From: JADKAV01 sp037046735
Lineage (GTDB): Bacteria; Actinomycetota; Actinomycetes; S36-B12; UBA10799
NCBI GenBank assembly: GCA_037046735.1
Contig: JBAOHC010000021.1
Location: forward strand, 131,075 to 195,074
Direction: 5' to 3'
Length of the DNA stretch: 64,000 nucleotides
A program made the position numbers and the translations under genes. The first letter of the stretch is position 1, and every line of letters starts with the position of its first letter. Below, in pieces: positions 53,250-62,178 of this stretch. The notes beneath the pieces are model-generated. The model saw only the letters and a program-made list of their open reading frames with translations. It made no database searches and was not told the DNA's origin.

Positions 53250-54389
53250 TCAACGCCCGGTCCGCGCGTGGCGGCCCAGCGCCCACCCCGCGAGCAGTGT
53301 CAGAACAACGGCGAACAGCGTGAGGACCCCGAGTTGACGGGTCACCCCGGTGAACCCGACGCCGTCGTTCATGATCAGGTTCCAGGCGTCCATCGCCCAC
53401 GCCTGCGGCGTGAAGTGCCCCGCGAAGCGCATGGTCGGCCCCACCACGGACAGAGGCCACATCGTCCCACCGAGCATCCCTAGCACGATGCCCAGCGGCA
53501 CCGCGATCGCCACAGCCTGGCCCGTCGTCCGGCACAGCCCTCCGAGCAGCATCCCGGCCGCCGAACAGATCACGCCATAGATCAGCACCAACGGAATCCA
53601 TGCCCCCGGATTGCCGAAGTTGATCCCGAAACTCAGGATCCCCATCCCGATGAGGATTGCGGCCTGCAACAGCGCAATGGCGATCCGGGACAGCCCCAAC
53701 CCGCCCAGGTAAACGGGTAATCCCCGGGGAGCGGCCAGCGTGCGCTGGAACACTCCGAGCTCCCGCGCCTGAACCAGCGCTGCGGCTCCCAACAGCCCGT
53801 TGAGGAACGTGAAGAGCATCAACTGCGACGGGACTGCCGAGGCGAACCGGTTGGCCTCCATGGCCGTGACCTGACCCACCGAATCAGAACTGACCCCGAT
53901 CGGGGGCACGTCGGCCAACGCCGCGGCGACTGCCGCCTCGGCTCGTTGGCGGGGCACCTCTTGGCTGAGCACGTCTATAGCAATGGCCCGGGTGCCCACC
54001 TCGGCTGCGGCGGCGTTCACGGTGGACAGCACCACCCCCGCCCCCGAAGACGTCTGCTGAACGTAGATCTGGACCGGCTGCGAATCCGGGGGCACCTCGA
54101 CGCCGCCACCGAGCAGGCCCATCCGGATGTCGCGGTAGAGGTCGCGCGAGTCGGTGTAGACAGTCACCTCCAGGCCCGGCGACTGCTGCAGGGCGGCCAC
54201 AAGTTGTGTCCCCAACGGCCCGGGTTGGTCGGCCAGCAGGCCCACGGGCAGACGAGACCCACCCCGGCCGAAACTCAGCCCGATCAGCAGCACCAGCACG
54301 ATGGGTAGCGCGATGGTGGAGAACATCGCGATCCGGTCGCGGAAGAAGCGCACCCATTCCACCCGCGCCGTGCTGATGGTCGCCCTCAT
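53250..54389 (-). CDS. ABC exporter permease (ABC-2)
   Basis: The 379-residue membrane protein has an N-terminal helix, an extracytoplasmic loop of about 150 residues (SRLPVGLLADQPGPLGTQLVAALQQSPGLEVTVYTD), and a C-terminal five-helix domain with ARELGVFQRTLAAPRGLPVYLGGLGLSR, the ABC-2 coupling segment. It overlaps the second permease by 4 bases; the three genes 53250-56481 form one exporter operon of two permeases and an ATPase. The substrate is not known. Confidence 0.85.
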   Translation of the reverse strand: MRATISTARVEWVRFFRDRIAMFSTIALPIVLVLLIGLSFGRGGSRLPVGLLADQPGPLGTQLVAALQQSPGLEVTVYTDSRDLYRDIRMGLLGGGVEVPPDSQPVQIYVQQTSSGAGVVLSTVNAAAAEVGTRAIAIDVLSQEVPRQRAEAAVAAALADVPPIGVSSDSVGQVTAMEANRFASAVPSQLMLFTFLNGLLGAAALVQARELGVFQRTLAAPRGLPVYLGGLGLSRIAIALLQAAILIGMGILSFGINFGNPGAWIPLVLIYGVICSAAGMLLGGLCRTTGQAVAIAVPLGIVLGMLGGTMWPLSVVGPTMRFAGHFTPQAWAMDAWNLIMNDGVGFTGVTRQLGVLTLFAVVLTLLAGWALGRHARTGR

Positions 54390-55531
54390 GTCAGGACCTT
54401 GTTTCGCAAGGCGATCAAACCCACCGCCGCTGTCGCGACCCCGATACTGAACAGCAGCAGCACGCGCGGCATCACCTCGACGATCGATGCTTGGGCTGCG
54501 GAGAGATCCACGAATGCCGCCAGCGCCTGACCGTTGGGGGTGAACTGGCGGATGGCACTCAAGGTCCCACTCGCGGCGTAGAAGAAGGTCCCACCCGCTA
54601 CGGCGAACAGCAACGCGACGATGGTGGTCAAGGCGTCAGCCTGGTTCTCCGTGCGGGCCAGCCCTGTGATGAGCAGCGAGATCCCGGCGATCGCCGCGAC
54701 GGCCGCCACGATGACCAGCAGGACTCCCACCGGCTGCCCCCAGGACGCACCGAAGCCCAGCCAGGTCACCAGCCACACAGCCGTCAGGCTGGCGATGCCC
54801 ACAATCATGACCTGCACCGTCTTGCCGAGCAGCACAGCGGAAGTGGTGACCGGTCCGGCCAGAATCCGCTGCAACGTGCCCTCATTGCGTTCCACGATGA
54901 TTGACCGGGCGCCATTGCCGATGATGAAGAACAAGAACAGCATCGCGATGCCGGGCGCGAAGTAGGCCATCACTGAGAACGTTCCTTGCACCTCGCCCTG
55001 TTCGACGCGGATCGGGGCTGGCGCCGTGACAGCCCGCTCGATGCTCGGCCCGGGCGCGACACCGGCGTCCGAGGCGGCGACAGCCGTGATCCGGGCGGTC
55101 TGCAGATTTGCAGCCACCCCGCCGGCTACCGACTCGGCAATGGACCCGGCCAGCGGGTCCGCGGCCCTGCCCACCACCTGCAGGTCGGCCGGACGACCAG
55201 CGAGCACCGCCTCACTCAGACCAGCGGGCAGGATCAGCACGGCACCGTAGGTCCCCGAGTCCAGCGCCGCCCGCGGATCACCGGAGACGGTGGAGAACGA
55301 GATACCGTCCCCGCCGGCACCGGTGAGATTCCTGGCCAACTGCTGCGACAGATCTGACCGGTCAGCATCAGCGATCCCGATCGTGGCGCTGACGTTGACT
55401 CCGGATCCAAATGCAGCCCCGACGACCAGGGCGATCAGGACCGGGGCCAGCAGACCCTGGATGAGGATGGAGCGATCCCGCAGGGACCGTCGCAGACCCA
55501 TCCCCGCGATCAGCCACATGTCGCGCCACAT
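54386..55531 (-). CDS. ABC exporter permease (ABC-2)
   Basis: The 381-residue protein has the same layout as its neighbour: an N-terminal helix, a large external loop (SATIGIADADRSDLSQQLARNLTGAGGDGISFSTVSGDPRAALDSG), then a five-helix core with RSIIVERNEGTLQRILAGPVTTSAVLLGKTVQVMI, the ABC-2 signature. It overlaps the ATPase stop by one base and the other permease by 4 bases, so all three are coupled. The two permeases probably form the heterodimer. Confidence 0.85.
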   Translation of the reverse strand: MWRDMWLIAGMGLRRSLRDRSILIQGLLAPVLIALVVGAAFGSGVNVSATIGIADADRSDLSQQLARNLTGAGGDGISFSTVSGDPRAALDSGTYGAVLILPAGLSEAVLAGRPADLQVVGRAADPLAGSIAESVAGGVAANLQTARITAVAASDAGVAPGPSIERAVTAPAPIRVEQGEVQGTFSVMAYFAPGIAMLFLFFIIGNGARSIIVERNEGTLQRILAGPVTTSAVLLGKTVQVMIVGIASLTAVWLVTWLGFGASWGQPVGVLLVIVAAVAAIAGISLLITGLARTENQADALTTIVALLFAVAGGTFFYAASGTLSAIRQFTPNGQALAAFVDLSAAQASIVEVMPRVLLLFSIGVATAAVGLIALRNKVLT

Positions 55532-56481
55532 CAGTCACGCAGCGCTTTCCCCGTGAGGTGTAGGAAGACGGCCTCCAGATCAGGCTCGCGTACATCGATG
55601 GCGGTGACGTCAACACCGTGACGTTGGGCGGCCTGCACCACCGGAGCGATCAGACCTGTGCCACCTGCGGTCATCACCTGCACACCACCAGGAAAGGGTC
55701 GGACGGCGCTGACGTCGGCGAGCCCCTCCACGTCGGCGCACCAGCGGCTTATCCGGTCGTCGTCGGCGGCCACCCGTAGGTCGATGGTCGCCTGCTCCCC
55801 CATGCGTGCGACAAGCTCTTCCCGGGTACCTTCGACGATCAGCCGGCCCGCATCGATGATGCCCACGCGGTCGCAGAGTCGTTCGGCCTCTTCCATGTAG
55901 TGCGTGGTGTAGAGGACCGCCATACCGGCACCGCCGAGTTCGGTCACGGCCTCGAGGATGCTGTTGCGGCTCTGTGGGTCGACGCCGACGGTGGGTTCGT
56001 CGAGGATCAACAAGCGGGGCTCGTGCAGCAGTCCAACAGCGATGTTGGCCCGGCGTTTCATCCCCCCGGAGTAGGTGTCAATGTGGTCCCTGGCACGGTC
56101 AGCCAGACCCACGATCTCAAGCACGTCGGCGATCCGGCTCTTGAGCCGTGGGCCGCTCATGTTCTGCAGCTTGCCGAAGAACTGCAGGTTCTCCAACGCC
56201 GACAGGTCGGGGTATAACGCCACGTCCTGCGGCACGAGGCCGATAAGGCTCTTGCGGTTGCCCACCACGGGTTCACCGAGCACCGCCACCGAACCCTGGT
56301 CGGGGGTCAACAGCCCCGCGATCATATTGATGGTCGTCGTCTTGCCCGCCCCGTTGGGCCCGAGCAGGCCGTAGGTCTCGCCCTCGGAGATAGTGAAGCA
56401 AACCCCGTCGACCGCCGTATGCTCACCGAAACGTCGGACGAGATCCGTAACCTGCAGGACAGGCCCCTCCATAACTTCCAC
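55531..56481 (-). CDS. ABC exporter ATPase
   Basis: The 316-residue ATPase has Walker A YGLLGPNGAGKTTTINMIAGL, signature TYSGGMKRRANIAVGLL, Walker B LLILDEPTVGVDP, and a C-terminal tail ending DVREPDLEAVFLHLTGKALRD. It powers the two permeases encoded downstream. Start 56481 (MEVMEGPVLQV) or 56472 are both possible. It resembles the DrrA-type ATPase at 10 kb but is not its duplicate in detail. Confidence 0.88.
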   Translation of the reverse strand: MEVMEGPVLQVTDLVRRFGEHTAVDGVCFTISEGETYGLLGPNGAGKTTTINMIAGLLTPDQGSVAVLGEPVVGNRKSLIGLVPQDVALYPDLSALENLQFFGKLQNMSGPRLKSRIADVLEIVGLADRARDHIDTYSGGMKRRANIAVGLLHEPRLLILDEPTVGVDPQSRNSILEAVTELGGAGMAVLYTTHYMEEAERLCDRVGIIDAGRLIVEGTREELVARMGEQATIDLRVAADDDRISRWCADVEGLADVSAVRPFPGGVQVMTAGGTGLIAPVVQAAQRHGVDVTAIDVREPDLEAVFLHLTGKALRD

Positions 56482-56567
56482 GGTACTCCTGTCCGGGCGC
56501 GGACCGGCAGGCTGTGCGCTTGCTCACCATCGGTTTCAGCCACCGCGGTCAAGGCAACAACCCATGT

Positions 56568-57128
56568 GTGACCATTCAGACGCCCGAGCGGAGCTACACA
56601 CCCTGGTGGGGTCTGGCTCTGGCAGTGGCTGTGGCGCTGCTGGCCATCTCCGGGTTCGTCAGTACTGCCTCGCGGGCTCCGGTCGTACGTGGTCAGACTC
56701 ACTCCCAGATCGTCGGCAAGAGCGAGGCAGTGCGGGACGGCAAACTGGAGTTTGCCCTGCTAGGCATCCGCCGAAATGTCAGCGAAATCGGCGACTCCTA
56801 CTTCGGCACCACCGCCAACACGGGCAGTTACACGGTAGTCACCTTGTCCGTGCGCAACGTCAGCCGTGAATCCGTCACCTTCGACGGCGCCTACGTGGTG
56901 GGCGTGGCCGCAGACGGTTCCCAGATCCCGAGTGACCGCGAGGCGCAGTACTACGCCAACGAGGGCGGCGAAGGCATGCTCAGCACGCTGCACCCTGGAC
57001 AGCAGATGCGCGCGAGCATCGCATTCCAGGTTCCCGACGATGCCCGCCTCATGGCGGTTCAGGTGCATGACTCAGTCTTCTCACGGGGCGCTCAGATCGC
57101 ATTCCGGGCGCCTGCTGAGGCCGCCTAG
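56568..57128 (+). CDS. membrane-anchored DUF4352-like protein
   Basis: The product of about 186 residues has one N-terminal helix (WWGLALAVAVALLAISGFVS), then GKLEFALLGIRRNVSEIGDSYFGTTANTGSYTVVTLSVRNVSRESVTFDGAYVVGVAADGSQIPSDREAQYY, the DUF4352 immunoglobulin-like pattern, and LHPGQQMRASIAFQVPDDARLMAVQVHDS. It is likely exposed outside the membrane. GTG 56568 is chosen; the frame opens at 56514. Function unknown. Confidence 0.6.
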   Translation: MTIQTPERSYTPWWGLALAVAVALLAISGFVSTASRAPVVRGQTHSQIVGKSEAVRDGKLEFALLGIRRNVSEIGDSYFGTTANTGSYTVVTLSVRNVSRESVTFDGAYVVGVAADGSQIPSDREAQYYANEGGEGMLSTLHPGQQMRASIAFQVPDDARLMAVQVHDSVFSRGAQIAFRAPAEAA

Positions 57129-57156
57129 CCCATCGGGCGCTGCGCCTTGCTATCGT

Positions 57157-57174
57157 ACTTAGGCATACCTAAGT
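57157..57174. promoter_or_regulatory. iron box (DtxR/IdeR-like operator) before efeU
   Basis: ACTTAGGCATACCTAAGT is an 18-base near-perfect palindrome, with TTAGG and CCTAA arms as in DtxR/IdeR sites. It sits just upstream of the GGAG ribosome-binding site (57177-57180) and the GTG start at 57188. Iron-loaded DtxR/IdeR should repress the operon here. Confidence 0.75.
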
Positions 57175-57187
57175 TTGGAGTACGCCC

Positions 57188-58030
57188 GTGATCGGCAACT
57201 ACCTCATCGGACTGCGTGAAGGGCTGGAAGCGGCCCTCATCGTCAGCATTCTGATCGCCTACCTGGTCAAGACGGATCGCCGCGACATGGTGGCGCGCGT
57301 CTGGGTGGGCGTTGCCGTGGCGGTCGGCCTTTCGATTGGGATCGGCGCGCTACTCACCTTCGGCACTCGTGGGCTGACCTTCACCGCCCAGGAGGCCATC
57401 GGCGGTTTCATGAGCATCGTGGCCGTGGGCCTGGTGACATGGATGATCTTCTGGATGGCCGCCAACGCCCGCCACCTCAAGGGCGAGCTGCACGCGAAGG
57501 TGGACCGGGCCGCCAATGCGGGGATCTGGGGGATCGTGCTTGTCGCGTTCCTCGCCGTCGCCCGTGAGGGCATCGAGACCGCCCTGTTCATCTGGGCCGC
57601 AGCCCGCTCCGCTGGCCAGGGGGCGTCACCGCTGATCGGCGCGTTGCTGGGCATCGCAACTGCCGTCCTTCTGGGTTACCTCATCTACCGTGGGGCGCTG
57701 CGCCTCGATCTCGCCAAGTTCTTCAAGTGGACCGGGTTCGCGCTGATCATCGTGGCCGCGGGGGTTCTCGCCTACGGTATTCACGACCTGCAGGAGGCAG
57801 GGATTCTGCCCGGGCTGAACAATCTGGCGTTCGACGTCAGTGACACGATCGAGCCCGGCACCTGGTACGCGGCCCTGCTCAAAGGCACGCTGAACTTCTC
57901 CCCCGCCATGACGGTTCTGGAGGTCACCGCGTGGTTGCTGTACGTGGGCATCGTGATGACGTTGTTCGTGCGCAAAGTGCGCGCCCCGCGGGTCTCGGCG
58001 TCGAAGTCTGCTGAGAAGGTGTCGGCATGA
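57188..58030 (+). CDS. efeU: FTR1-family iron permease (EfeU-like)
   Basis: The 280-residue seven-helix permease has the two REGLE motifs: IGLREGLEAALIVSILIAYLV and VAREGIETALFIWAAARS, which bind ferric iron. Helix order matches EfeU. The C-terminus is basic and cytoplasmic. It is controlled by the iron box immediately upstream and overlaps the next gene as ATGA, so it forms an iron-uptake operon with the EfeO-like lipoprotein. A DyP-type EfeB is not found downstream. Confidence 0.9.
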   Translation: MIGNYLIGLREGLEAALIVSILIAYLVKTDRRDMVARVWVGVAVAVGLSIGIGALLTFGTRGLTFTAQEAIGGFMSIVAVGLVTWMIFWMAANARHLKGELHAKVDRAANAGIWGIVLVAFLAVAREGIETALFIWAAARSAGQGASPLIGALLGIATAVLLGYLIYRGALRLDLAKFFKWTGFALIIVAAGVLAYGIHDLQEAGILPGLNNLAFDVSDTIEPGTWYAALLKGTLNFSPAMTVLEVTAWLLYVGIVMTLFVRKVRAPRVSASKSAEKVSA

Positions 58031-58371
58031 GATCTGTTCTGTTGGCAGTAGCGGTGCTGGGCCTGGCCGCGTGCAGCTCCGGAGGCGACGAGGCGACTCC
58101 GGTGTCCGTCACCAGCGCCGACAACACGTGTGAGGTGACCCCCACGACCGTGACGGCGGGTTCGGTCGTCTTCAGTGTCCAGAACACCGGCTCAGCGACA
58201 ACCGAGTTCTACCTCTATGGCACAGGCGATCAGATCCTGGGCGAGGTGGAGGACATCGGTCCAGGAGTCGCACGTGACCTGGTCATCGACGTTCCCGCGG
58301 GCGCCTACACCACGGCGTGTAAGACCGGTGACGACGATGAAGGGATCCGGGCACCGTTCACGGCCCAATGA
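58027..58371 (+). CDS. EfeO-like cupredoxin-domain lipoprotein
   Basis: The 114-residue protein has a lipobox (LGLAACSSGG, Cys16), and then a cupredoxin-like domain resembling the EfeO N-terminus: CEVTPTTVTAGSVVFSVQNTGSATTEFYLYGTGDQILGEVEDIGPGVARDLVIDVPAGAYTTACK. The C-terminal M75 peptidase-like domain of full EfeO is missing. It ends at 58371 with a normal stop. It may capture or oxidise ferrous iron at the surface for EfeU. Confidence 0.8.
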   Translation: MRSVLLAVAVLGLAACSSGGDEATPVSVTSADNTCEVTPTTVTAGSVVFSVQNTGSATTEFYLYGTGDQILGEVEDIGPGVARDLVIDVPAGAYTTACKTGDDDEGIRAPFTAQ

Positions 58372-58538
58372 CGCAGCCGGCGGCAGGGGCTGACAGGCAC
58401 CTCTTGGATCCGAAGGTGGCGCAGCCCGACGCCTTCGAGCGCATCCAACACTGATGATTCTTTGGCGAGCGGGCGACCCCGATCGCGATGTCCGAAAACC
58501 GCTAGCCAGGGCCTCACCGGCCGCTCAGACTGGAGGGC

Positions 58539-59885
58539 ATGGACTTCGAGGCGCGCTACCGGGCTGTGAGCAGCCGCGACGCCCGCTTCGACGGGTGGTT
58601 CTACACTGCCGTGCGGACCACCGGCATCTACTGCCGCCCGAGTTGCCCCGCCATCACCCCCCGGCGCGCCAACGTGGAGTTTCATCCCACTGCCGCAGCC
58701 GCCCAGGCCGCCGGCTTCCGGGCCTGCAAACGATGCCGTCCGGATGCCTCGCCGGGCTCACCGGAGTGGAACACCCGCGGTGACGTCGTCGCGCGCGCGA
58801 TGCGCCTGATCTCCGACGGACTCGTGAATCGCGAGGGGGTCGGCGGTCTCGCCCGGACACTGGGTTATACCGAGCGCCATCTCACGCGATTGCTGACCGC
58901 TGAACTCGGTGCGGGACCACTGGCCATCGCCCGGGCGCATCGAGCACGCACCGCACGCACATTGTTGGAGAACACCGATCTCACTGCCTCGGATGTCGCC
59001 TACGCGGCCGGCTTCGGCAGCGTCCGGCAGTTCAACACCACGATGCGCCAGGTGTACGACGCCACCCCCGGACAGCTGCGCACTGGAGGTCGCCCAGGTC
59101 CGCTGAGTCTGCGACTGCCTGCCAGGGTCCCGTTCGCCGGACAGCCGCTGTTGCAGTTCTTGGGCGAGCGCGCGATTCCCGGAGTCGAGACATGGGACGG
59201 GCAGACGTTCACCCGCAATCTGCGGCTTCCTCGGGCTTCAGGTCATGCGGCTCTGACCGCGCACGCCGATCACTGTCAGGTGCACCTGCAGATCGATGAC
59301 CTGCGCGACCTCGCCCCAGCTGTCCACCGTCTGCGGAGGATGCTGGATCTGGAAGCCGACCCGTTGGCCATCATGACCACACTTGAACAGTCGCTGCCCG
59401 TGCACCGGATCCCCGGGCTACGCAGCCCCATCGGCTTCGACCCGCAGGAGACGGCCATCAGAGCGGTGCTGGGCCAGCAGATCAGCGTGGCCGCTGCCCG
59501 GACCGCTGCGGGCCGCCTCGCGCGCGATGGCCATTTCCCGACCAGCGCAGCGCTGGCGGAATTGGACCCGGCGACGCTGCCGATGCCTCGACGGCGGGCC
59601 CGGACACTGGTGGAACTCGGGACCCGCTTGGCGCAAGGGCAGATCCGGCTCGACGCGGGGGCGGATTGGGACGAGGCGCAGGCGGCGCTGCTGGAGGTGC
59701 CTGGGATCGGACCCTGGACCGCCAGCTACATCCGGATGCGCGGCCTCGGCGATCCAGATGTCGCTCTGCCCGGTGATCTCGGGATCGTTCGTGCGGCGCA
59801 GCGATTCGGTTTGGAACCCGACGATCCGAGCTGGAAGCCGTGGCGGTCCTACGCGATGCACTACCTATGGAATCTGGAGGCCTGA
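58539..59885 (+). CDS. Ada-AlkA fusion: methylphosphotriester sensor / 3-methyladenine glycosylase
   Basis: The 448-residue protein joins an Ada-type zinc domain (TGIYCRPSCP and ACKRCRP Cys residues), an AraC-type DNA-binding domain (VGGLARTLGYTERHLTRLLTAELGAGPLAIARAHRARTARTLLENTDLTASDVAYAAGFGSVRQFN) and an AlkA glycosylase (LLEVPGIGPWTASYIRMRGLGDPDVALPGDLGI, Asp in PGDLGI). It removes alkylated bases and induces repair genes. It overlaps the Ogt gene by one base (TGATG). Confidence 0.92.
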   Translation: MDFEARYRAVSSRDARFDGWFYTAVRTTGIYCRPSCPAITPRRANVEFHPTAAAAQAAGFRACKRCRPDASPGSPEWNTRGDVVARAMRLISDGLVNREGVGGLARTLGYTERHLTRLLTAELGAGPLAIARAHRARTARTLLENTDLTASDVAYAAGFGSVRQFNTTMRQVYDATPGQLRTGGRPGPLSLRLPARVPFAGQPLLQFLGERAIPGVETWDGQTFTRNLRLPRASGHAALTAHADHCQVHLQIDDLRDLAPAVHRLRRMLDLEADPLAIMTTLEQSLPVHRIPGLRSPIGFDPQETAIRAVLGQQISVAAARTAAGRLARDGHFPTSAALAELDPATLPMPRRRARTLVELGTRLAQGQIRLDAGADWDEAQAALLEVPGIGPWTASYIRMRGLGDPDVALPGDLGIVRAAQRFGLEPDDPSWKPWRSYAMHYLWNLEA

Positions 59886-60367
59886 TGCCCTACACACGCA
59901 TGGACAGTCCTATCGGGGAGCTCACGCTCGTGGCGTCCGACGCTGGGCTGCGGGCAATCTGGTGGCCCGACGATGTCCGGGCAGTCGCTCTTGAGGATCG
60001 CGACGACGACCACCCGGTTCTGGCGCAGACGCGCGCGCAGTTGCAGGAGTACTTCGACGCCGGCCGACGCGAGTTCACCGTGGCGTTGGATCCGGCGGGG
60101 ACGCCGTTTCAGCACAAAGCGTGGGAGGTGCTGCGCGGGATCGAGTACGGGCACACCATCACGTACGGCGAACAGGCCCGACGGCTGGGAGACCCCCGCA
60201 AGGCCCGGGCGGTCGGGGCGGCGAACGGCCGCAATCCGATCAGCATCATCGTGCCCTGTCATCGGGTGGTCGGAGCGTCCGGGGCCCTGACCGGATTCGC
60301 GGGGGGGATGGCCGCCAAGCAGTGGCTGCTGGACTTTGAACAGGGCCAAGGCCAAGCCTTCATGTGA
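59885..60367 (+). CDS. ogt: O6-alkylguanine-DNA alkyltransferase
   Basis: The 160-residue suicide enzyme has the active-site motif IIVPCHRVVGASGALTGFAGG (Cys in PCHRV) and a helix-turn-helix segment with the arginine finger in GYLQ-type positions (RARAVGAANGRNPIS). It transfers alkyl groups from O6-guanine to itself. ATG 59885 overlaps the Ada-AlkA stop, so the two repair functions are translationally coupled. Length and order of motifs are normal. Confidence 0.93.
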   Translation: MPYTRMDSPIGELTLVASDAGLRAIWWPDDVRAVALEDRDDDHPVLAQTRAQLQEYFDAGRREFTVALDPAGTPFQHKAWEVLRGIEYGHTITYGEQARRLGDPRKARAVGAANGRNPISIIVPCHRVVGASGALTGFAGGMAAKQWLLDFEQGQGQAFM

Positions 60368-60515
60368 TCCCTGCCTGCATAGGACGTTGCGCGCAGCGCT
60401 GTCAGGCGCTCCGGGTCCGCCACTGTGGACAACGTGATCGAGACAGTCTGCGAACAGGGGCAGAATGCGGGTGTGAGACTTCGGCGACAAATACGTGGAT
60501 CGAGGGCGTGACCTC

Positions 60516-62177
60516 ATGACTCTGACCTGTCCGACCTGCGCGCGGGAGCTGACGGTTGATGCCGACGCAATGGTGCGTTGCGAGTGCGGGTTCCAGGCCT
60601 TCGCCGGGTACCTGCAGGAGTATCAATACCTGACTGCTCGGAGAACCTGGTTGCGCGACCGCCTCGATGAGGGGGCGGGGCCGCCTGATCCCACGGTGGC
60701 GAAGGCGTACGGCGTGTGGTCTGTGCCCGTGCACCACCGGCCAACGCCGTCCACGTCACCCCAGACGCTGTTGGTGACGCTCGGTGCGGGCCTCTTGATC
60801 GTGGCGGCCATCGTGTTTGTCGCAGTTGCTTGGGAATTCATCGGCCCGTGGGGACAGATCGGCGCGCTGCTGGCGCTGACGGCCGTCACCACCGCTGCCG
60901 CGATCCTTACCCGGCGTCGTGCCCACCGCACCGCTGAGGCGCTGGCGGCGGTGTCGTTGGCCATGGGTCTCATCTGCGCAATTGCGGCCCCGACCTTGGG
61001 GGCGCTGCCGACGTCGTGGAGCGAACCACAAATGCCGTACCTGCTGATCGTCTTCGGCGCGGCCGTCGCCTGGGGTGTTCTACTCGGCCACCGTTTCGGC
61101 CTGCGCATGTGGACTTGGCTCGGCTGGCTGCTGGTCCCATCCCTGCTCGCCGCAGTGCTGGCCCTCACCCTGCAGAAGGTCGACGGCGACCACGTGCTGG
61201 TAACCATCTTCGGCGTGGCCTACCTCGCACTCGGGGTGACTCTCGTGCAATTCGCGCGCCCCTCCTACCCCTGGCCACAGCGGACCGCGGGCGTGATCTG
61301 CCTGGCTGTGGCAGCGGGGTTCACCGCCGTCGCCTTGTCGTTCGACCCACCGGCCGGTGCGGCCCTGGTGATGGCAGCCGCTCTGCTGGCCGCAATCCTG
61401 GTGGGAGTGCCCTGGGCCGCCTGGCCGCTGGCGGGACTACTGCTGGCGACTCTGGGGCTGACCCTGCCGGAGACGGCGCTGATGGCCGCAGCGGCGGGGG
61501 TCGCCGGAACCATCCTGTTGTTCGCCGCTGCCCGCACGAGCATTCCACTCGCGGCCGTGAGCGCGGGCATCTTGTGGAGCATCTCCTTCATCGGCACCGA
61601 CACACAGCCGCAGAACGTCCTGGCAGGTGTTGCGGGCCTCGGCCTGCTCGCCTTCTCCATGGTCCGCGGGGCAGCACCCTTGGCCTGGTTCTCAGCGGCA
61701 CTGCTGTGGTTCACATACCTCAGAACGATCGGTGGAGCCGCCCGCTTCTTCGAGCAAGAATTGCTGGTCCTAGCCGCCCTGTTGCTTGTTGCCGGCCTCA
61801 TCGCCCGCCGGGACGGCAGCCGGCATTCCGCCATCGTCTACGGGCCCGCTATCAGTGTGGCGCTGATCCCACCAGCGCTGCTGTCGTGGTTCGACGTGTG
61901 GGAACAAGAGGCCCTGATCCGATTCGGCATCGTCATGGTGGCGGGAACCGCTCTGCTGATCCTGGGCGCCCGCCGACACATGCTGGGGCTGGTCGTGCCC
62001 GCCACCACCGCCATCGTCATCACAGCCACCGCGCAGATCTACACCACGCTGAGCCTGTTCCCGCGCTGGTTGGCCCTGGCGTTCGCCGGAGCCCTGCTCA
62101 TCGCAATCGGCGCCCGGCTGGAGTGGGTACGAGAGCGAGGTCGCGACACCGAGGAGTGGTTCCAGACTCTGCGATGA
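60516..62177 (+). CDS. zinc-ribbon multi-helix membrane protein
   Basis: The 553-residue protein opens with an N-terminal zinc ribbon (LTCPTCARELTVDADAMVRCECGFQ), a soluble linker, and then about 14 hydrophobic helices (TLLVTLGAGLLIVAAIVFVAVAWEF onward) and a short cytoplasmic tail. This is a DUF2157-like arrangement of unknown function. ATG 60516 is the natural start. It resembles no transporter I recognise and sits alone between the alkylation-repair pair and a convergent nuclease-family gene. Confidence 0.7.
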   Translation: MTLTCPTCARELTVDADAMVRCECGFQAFAGYLQEYQYLTARRTWLRDRLDEGAGPPDPTVAKAYGVWSVPVHHRPTPSTSPQTLLVTLGAGLLIVAAIVFVAVAWEFIGPWGQIGALLALTAVTTAAAILTRRRAHRTAEALAAVSLAMGLICAIAAPTLGALPTSWSEPQMPYLLIVFGAAVAWGVLLGHRFGLRMWTWLGWLLVPSLLAAVLALTLQKVDGDHVLVTIFGVAYLALGVTLVQFARPSYPWPQRTAGVICLAVAAGFTAVALSFDPPAGAALVMAAALLAAILVGVPWAAWPLAGLLLATLGLTLPETALMAAAAGVAGTILLFAAARTSIPLAAVSAGILWSISFIGTDTQPQNVLAGVAGLGLLAFSMVRGAAPLAWFSAALLWFTYLRTIGGAARFFEQELLVLAALLLVAGLIARRDGSRHSAIVYGPAISVALIPPALLSWFDVWEQEALIRFGIVMVAGTALLILGARRHMLGLVVPATTAIVITATAQIYTTLSLFPRWLALAFAGALLIAIGARLEWVRERGRDTEEWFQTLR

Positions 62178-62178
62178 C

